This document shows positions 31,512-33,154 of a stretch of 33,154 bases of DNA, one piece after another (the stretch's first letter is position 1; every line of letters begins with the position of its first letter). The notes under the pieces are model-generated. The model was not told the DNA's origin. It ran no database searches and saw nothing but the letters and a program-made list of their open reading frames with translations. The stretch spans positions 1-33,154 of the forward strand of contig NW_019773931.1 in NCBI RefSeq assembly GCF_001039355.2. The letters are read 5' to 3'. A program made the position numbers and the translations under genes. The DNA comes from Lingula anatina. Lineage: Eukaryota; Brachiopoda; Lingulata; Lingulida; Lingulidae.

Positions 31512-32292
31512 GGACCCGCCATTTTGAAAGAGTCCGATGAAAAGTTGTCTATTTGAAATGATGTTTTTCATCTAAAGGATTAATTCATTTAATACCACAA
31601 TGATGTATTATAATGGTGCACGTGCTTAACTAACCAGAAAATCATAAATAATGTGCATACATCACGTTAAAATTACCAAAAAATGTCCCAAACTGTCACC
31701 CAACTCTCTTACCAATTTAGGGACCCGCCATTTCGAAAAAGTCCGATGAAAAGCTGTCTATTTGAAACGATGTTTTTCATCTATAGGATTGATTCATGTA
31801 ATACCACAATGATGTAATGGTGCACGTGCTTAACTAACCAGAAAAACATAAATTATGTGAATACATCCCGTTAAAATTACCAAAAAATGTCCCAAACTGT
31901 CACCCAACCGTCTCTTACCAATTTAGGGACCCGCTATTTTTAAAAAGTCCGATGAAAAGCTGTCTATTTGAAACGATGTTTTTCATCTATAGGATTGATT
32001 CACGTAATACCACAATGATGTATTGTAATGGTGCACGTGCTTAACTAACCAGAAAAACATAATTCATGTGCAAACATCACGTTAAAATTACCAAAAAATG
32101 TCCCAAACTGTCACCCAACTGTCTCTTACCAATTTAGGGACCCGCCATTTTGAAAAAAGGCCGAAGAAAAGTTGTCTATTTGAAACGATGTTTTTCATCT
32201 AAAGAATTGATTCATTTAATACCAAAATTATGTATTTTAATGATGCACGTGCTTAACTAACCAGAAAAACATAAGTTATGTGCATACATCAC
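31512..32292. repeat. four-copy ~209 bp tandem array with E-box and YY1-like motif
   Basis: Units start at GGACCCG at 31512, 31721, 31927 and 32138 (spacing 209, 206 and 211); the last is incomplete. Each keeps GCACGTGC (31618, 31822, 32033 and 32245). Three of four keep CCGCCATTT, which is AAATGGCGG on the minus strand and resembles a YY1 site; unit 3 has CCGCTATTT. Short inverted GATGAAAA/TTTTCATC arms also recur. It lies just upstream, in minus-strand sense, of the candidate exons at 30385-31299. Confidence 0.85.
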
Positions 32293-33154
32293 GCAATTAA
32301 GAAGAAAAAGTCCTAAACATGGAGGTTCCGCTGAATCGGCCTCAGATCTTCGAGCTAACGCTGCTTTCTGCACAGGCAAATTTGACTGACAGCCACCGTA
32401 TGAACATAAAACAATGCTCAAAGCATTCTATCACTCTCAATCACCTTTATATCGCTCGGCTTGGCGTTTTTCTAAGTGTAACTTCCACATATACGCATAA
32501 ACATGAATAAATCAATAAGTAGGCGCACTAGTTCATCTTCTCCGTCTTGAGCCACGCGGAGGATTAGACCAGTTACGAGGATCCAATTTCAAAGGACGCC
32601 GCTTTGAAAAGAACGCTGCGATCTGATTGGACGAGAGAGATAATTGATGTCCCGTTTCTACTCCTTCTCTTATAACTTCTTGGTCGCTACTAATTAACTA
32701 TCATGTCTGTTGCACTGCTGCATTGTGTAATATGCAGTAATTTAATTGGGTAGCGCGCTCCTGTCGGCTGGCAAAAGCTTGGCTTTCGCGAAGCATGGTT
32801 CTATCAAAATGGTCGCGCCGTCTACAGGAGATAATTGCAGTACGCGGTAGACGCACACGCTGTTTGGCACGTGAACTTTAACGAGCACCCCCTAATGCTA
32901 ATTGTGTGTGAATTTGGTGACATTTGATGACTTCTTTTCAATTTAATAGTCATTTCTTTACATCTGTAGAAGTCACAGTGAAACAGCGGATTTGAGGGGG
33001 TACCTCTTATAAATTTTATTAAATGGTATAAAATGAGCATATTTTCACCACTATTTTATATCTTTTTAACCATTAATAATTTTAGTCACGGTATCTGTAA
33101 TGAAAAGCACTATTTGTAACAATTTACAGCTGTGATGTGAGTAGTAGGAGGCGA
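32293..33154. other. right flank, GC-richer patch, no clear gene
   Basis: The part about 32540-32880 is richer in CpG than its surroundings. It contains an ATTGG (CCAAT on the minus strand, near 32636) and the second copy of the bipartite dispersed sequence (minus strand, about 32559-32676). It could be a promoter region for a gene outside or overlapping the window. Open frames here are short and unrecognised. Confidence 0.35.
32559..32676 (-). repeat. dispersed bipartite sequence, copy 2 (inverted)
   Basis: This is the inverse of the blocks at 29627-29693, with a 23-base exact match at 32654-32676. The spacer between the two blocks is about 72 bases here versus about 21 in copy 1. Confidence 0.45.

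Noticed and set aside
31310-31522. Frame starting MAGPKFDDRELSLGFYFQ as an intact small gene
   Set aside because: It crosses a good splice acceptor (CTCATTTCAG) and an AT-rich intron-like stretch. It may contain a true start codon, but the continuous reading is unlikely to be the real product.

Overview
The window looks like nuclear DNA from an invertebrate animal. It is AT-rich, has introns with GT..AG borders, non-LTR (CR1-like) and Tc1-like transposon remnants, MITE and foldback-like elements, microsatellites and large segmental repeats. The one clear gene joins LRR, Roc-COR and CARD modules. That combination and the repeat types suggest a marine invertebrate deuterostome (hemichordate, echinoderm or cephalochordate type). 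This placement is an inference; a cnidarian or lophotrochozoan cannot be excluded.

Central gene (minus strand, 7677-13596). I assemble one three-exon coding sequence with exons 13596..8676, 8479..8209 and 7923..7677. Both introns have GT..AG borders, the phases match (1, then 2), and the total is 5439 nt, or 1812 codons plus stop. The protein has an acidic N-terminus, about 42 leucine-rich repeats, a Roc GTPase domain, a COR domain and two C-terminal CARD-like domains. It resembles an MFHAS1-type ROCO protein with a death-fold tail, and is a plausible intracellular immune or stress receptor.

Region 1-2345 has no gene I can support. Regions 2345-4926 and 5195-7867 are two tandem copies of a roughly 2.6 kb segment. 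The right-hand copy carries the real last exon of the ROCO gene. The left-hand copy carries a broken duplicate of that exon, cut off at a single N (4927) and joined to a Tc1-like tail (4928-5150).

Region 13600-19450 holds the gene's upstream flank, a degenerate ~75 bp tandem repeat (14113-14480), a MITE (14973-15540), a 21-base G run, a foldback-like element (16995-17723) and a decayed CR1-like reverse transcriptase (minus strand, about 17770-19440).

Region 19940-27090 is a repeat-rich accessory block: compound microsatellites, a perfect 28 bp inverted repeat, three copies (A, B, C) of an unclassified segment of up to 1.4 kb, a Tc1-like transposase pseudogene nested against a CR1 3' fragment, and a second foldback-like element.

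Region 27090-33154 is mostly gene-poor. Around 30385-31300 there are possible terminal exons and a 3' UTR of an unrecognised minus-strand gene. Upstream of these (31512-32292) lies a four-copy ~209 bp tandem array; every unit carries a GCACGTGC E-box and a YY1-like motif, and the array may be promoter-associated.

Functionally, the only system visible is the ROCO-CARD receptor and its partly duplicated neighbourhood. Everything else is mobile or repetitive DNA or weakly supported exons.
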